From a virus, in the IMG/VR virus record IMGVR_UViG_3300031521_000012, positions 103,972-167,971 of that record: a stretch of DNA of 64,000 bases, one strand, 5' to 3'. Below, piece by piece: positions 61,930 through 64,000 of this stretch (its first letter is position 1; each line of letters starts with the position of its first letter). Made by a program: the position numbers and the translations under genes. Under the pieces are notes generated by a model, which saw nothing but the letters and a program-made list of their open reading frames with translations, had not been told where the DNA came from and ran no database searches.

Positions 61930-63987
61930 TTAACTATTCAATCGTTCCATTATAATTCTTATGTTCTCTTTCAGTTCACTAATTTCATTTTTAAGACAAG
62001 TATTCTCTTTTGTTAATTCCTGTATACCTTTCCATGCAAATGACATCATTGAATAGCTATTGATAGCATTCTTATTATCATTTATTAAATGTTTATCATA
62101 TGTGTCAACTAGTTCGTCTTCAAATACTGGAAATAATGTCAAATCACATTGATTCTTATATCTACCTTCATGAATGATTGTGTTATTAATTAAATTTAAA
62201 CTACAGCCTGTCCAACCTTGAGTTTGATCAGTATAAATATCTTTAGATGATCTTAAAGAGTTGAAGCCACCACCAGTTGCAGTAACACTACCTGAGAAGG
62301 TAGCATTGCCATTATTAGCTATTGTAACAACATCACTACCGTTATTGAATGATAAAAAAGGATTACTACCTTTATTTATAACTCTTACTAATGCAAAACT
62401 ATTGTCATTTGAACCACCTGCGTATTCTTGATCTATAAATAGAGCATTGTTATTTGATGCACCTGAATACACACTACTTATCCTACCCCCCACATAAGCA
62501 TTCCCATTCACTGCCAATTTGTTGCCAGAGGTAGGGTCGGAAGTGTAGCCTAACCAAAGAGAACCTGCTGCATTTAATCTCATTTTCTCACTACTATCCC
62601 CAGCACCATTTCTTGTCCAAAAATATAAATCACCGTAAACATCCCCTGTAACAATATTTCCTATTCCACCAAAAGGATGACTTGCACCATATGTGTTAGA
62701 TGTGTGATAAAATGTAATTTCATCTGTATTCCCTAATGTGTAAGATGTAGGATTATATAAAATAAGTTGAGACGTTGCACTAACAATTTCTACTTTAGCT
62801 CTCGGACTATTAGCACCGAATCCAGTAGTTCCATTAAATATACTATTCCCACCAACTCCAATCCCTCCCCCTACTACTAATGCTCCAGTAGTTGAACTTG
62901 TTGAGGGGGTTGTTGAAGAAACATAAGCATTAATCATATTAAAGTTACCTGACTGATTTAATGTAGCACCAACAGAACCACCATTATAAAGTAATTCCAA
63001 TTTACCGACATTTGATTGTATCCCTGCACTCCAAACATTATTGTTCAGAGATATTTTTCTAATATCACTGGAGACATTAATGAAAGTAGTTGTATTACTG
63101 CCATCATCACTAATCAAACTATTAACCAATCCCCCTGTACCCATCTTAGGGATATAGTTAGCTGTAAGGTTAGTAGGGTTGATCTGTGTAGTAATAACAG
63201 GATTATTAAATATATGACTACCTACTGCATTATAAAGTAAGTTAGTACTGCTCTTACCAATACTATAACTATTACTAACACCATAATCAAATAATACATT
63301 ATAGTTAGCAGGAAGAATAAGATTAGTAAGAGATACAACATCATTACCTGTTATTCTACCTGTAGCACTCACACTCGATGAGAATGTGGCTGCACCTGTT
63401 AGATTTAATATACCACCATTAGCATCAATATTAATACTTTTACCACTTGGGCCAACTATATAAAAACTACCTGTTCCTATACCTGACCTCATAGTGTATA
63501 ACACTGCTTCACTTCCTAAATCATTTTGGAGTGAGAGATATTTTGTTGTAGTCGAAGAAGTTCCTTTAATGGTTACAATATCATTAAAATTTGCCCCAGT
63601 ACCATACAAAGTACCAGTCAAAGCATTCCCTGAACCTGCTGAAAGAGGTAGATAAGCAGTAGAAGTATAAGCATTTGAACCAAGACCAATCCAAGTTCTA
63701 ATTAAAGGTGCTGTACTGTAATGCCATTTCCCACTTGCGTTATCAGCTGTAAGCATATAATCAATAGATGTAGCTTGTGTATTATCAAATAGTTGGCCAT
63801 TCCATTTTTCAGCATTCAAATTACTAACCATAGTAGTACTATTCACTGTAAATGGTGCTGTTCCTGTTGCTACTGTGGATTGAAACTGTGTAGCACTCAC
63901 ATACCCATCCTTACTAACTCTCATCTTTTCTCCAAGAACATTATTAAGTTTTGAAAAGATCACAATATCAGAACTGATATTGCTCAT
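61930..63987 (-). CDS. Tail fibre/spike with C-terminal coiled coil, intramolecular-chaperone-like end (685 aa)
   Basis: Seen: an N-terminal segment VIFSKLNNVLGEKMRVSKDGYVSATQFQS, then a long Ser/Thr/Gly/Asn-rich beta region with repeated 'GALVVGGGIGVGGNSIFNGTTGFG' and 'LRLNAAGSLWLGYTSDPTSGNKLAVNGNAYVGG' elements typical of phage fibres. The last ~100 residues (SSKDIYTDQTQGWTGCSLNLI, then SYSMMSFAWKGIQELTKENTCLKNEISELKENIRIIMERL) form a coiled coil like the end of S74-type intramolecular chaperones, but no clear self-cleavage Ser-Lys motif is seen. It begins 13 nt inside the right edge, so the start is likely genuine but the upstream region is unseen. Confidence 0.8.
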   Translation of the reverse strand: MSNISSDIVIFSKLNNVLGEKMRVSKDGYVSATQFQSTVATGTAPFTVNSTTMVSNLNAEKWNGQLFDNTQATSIDYMLTADNASGKWHYSTAPLIRTWIGLGSNAYTSTAYLPLSAGSGNALTGTLYGTGANFNDIVTIKGTSSTTTKYLSLQNDLGSEAVLYTMRSGIGTGSFYIVGPSGKSINIDANGGILNLTGAATFSSSVSATGRITGNDVVSLTNLILPANYNVLFDYGVSNSYSIGKSSTNLLYNAVGSHIFNNPVITTQINPTNLTANYIPKMGTGGLVNSLISDDGSNTTTFINVSSDIRKISLNNNVWSAGIQSNVGKLELLYNGGSVGATLNQSGNFNMINAYVSSTTPSTSSTTGALVVGGGIGVGGNSIFNGTTGFGANSPRAKVEIVSATSQLILYNPTSYTLGNTDEITFYHTSNTYGASHPFGGIGNIVTGDVYGDLYFWTRNGAGDSSEKMRLNAAGSLWLGYTSDPTSGNKLAVNGNAYVGGRISSVYSGASNNNALFIDQEYAGGSNDNSFALVRVINKGSNPFLSFNNGSDVVTIANNGNATFSGSVTATGGGFNSLRSSKDIYTDQTQGWTGCSLNLINNTIIHEGRYKNQCDLTLFPVFEDELVDTYDKHLINDNKNAINSYSMMSFAWKGIQELTKENTCLKNEISELKENIRIIMERLNS

Positions 63988-64000
63988 ATCTGTTTGAACT

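Noticed and set aside
1-64000. T4 late promoter TATAAATA read on the plus strand
   Set aside because: In that orientation it points away from the minus-strand genes; only the coding-strand reading fits.
1-64000. tRNA or other RNA genes
   Set aside because: I saw no cloverleaf-like sequence in the short intergenic gaps; all gaps are under 200 nt.

Overview
The window looks like part of a large, strongly AT-rich myovirus genome whose host is probably a member of the Bacteroidota. Baseplate proteins of the T4 gp6 and gp25 types, an SbcCD (gp47/gp46) homologue, a primase and a family B DNA polymerase indicate a T4-type contractile-tailed phage. The host guess rests on four promoters of the Bacteroidota form (TTTG, about 19-20 nt, TAnnTTTG) and on the absence of Shine-Dalgarno sequences before start codons. 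I see no rRNA, tRNA or CRISPR array. Capsid, portal, terminase and sheath genes are not in the window. All genes but one read on the minus strand; the exception is a LAGLIDADG homing endonuclease at 28745-29752.

Layout by coordinate (transcription runs right to left). 1-833: a MerR-type HTH gene overlapping a truncated GIY-YIG endonuclease, then two small paralogues. 858-10308: DNA-metabolism and regulation block with a fused SbcD-SbcC nuclease/ATPase, an ECF-like sigma factor, primase, metallophosphoesterase, GIY-YIG nuclease, two tail-tube-like paralogues, a RuvC/RNase H-fold resolvase and a ribbon-helix-helix protein. 10382-26411: baseplate and tail block (large structural proteins, gp6-like and gp25-like wedge proteins, a small membrane protein, unknowns, one glycosyltransferase). 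26593-44251: accessory block with a ParB-like protein, a HAD phosphatase fused to an ADP-ribosyltransferase-like domain, a PD-(D/E)XK-like nuclease, a small 2H-like protein, a 2370-residue polyvalent protein (two kinase-like folds, GNAT, CCA-adding nucleotidyltransferase, 2H phosphoesterase), a Nudix protein and several homing nucleases. 44286-53274: replication block with family B polymerase carrying a 361-residue intein, a QueC-like protein, and an SNF2-type helicase. 53335-63987: two tail-fibre-like genes flanking UDP-galactopyranose mutase and four glycosyltransferases.

Regulation appears to fall into two classes. Primase, metallophosphoesterase, helicase and the first glycosyltransferase of the sugar cluster have host-type promoters. 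Structural and accessory genes are preceded by an 11-bp motif, GTATTTATDAT on the coding strand, often 10-17 nt before the start codon, and several copies lie just downstream of a hairpin terminator of the preceding gene. I infer a phage-specific (probably late) promoter, possibly read by the encoded sigma factor.

The most interesting content is the accessory block. Enzymes for RNA 3'-end repair (CCA addition, 2H cyclic-phosphate chemistry, HAD phosphatase of the 'Swiss army knife' RNA-repair type) sit beside ART-like and kinase-like domains. This suggests a phage system that repairs or modifies host or phage tRNA, or counters RNA-targeting defences. That role is inferred from domains only.
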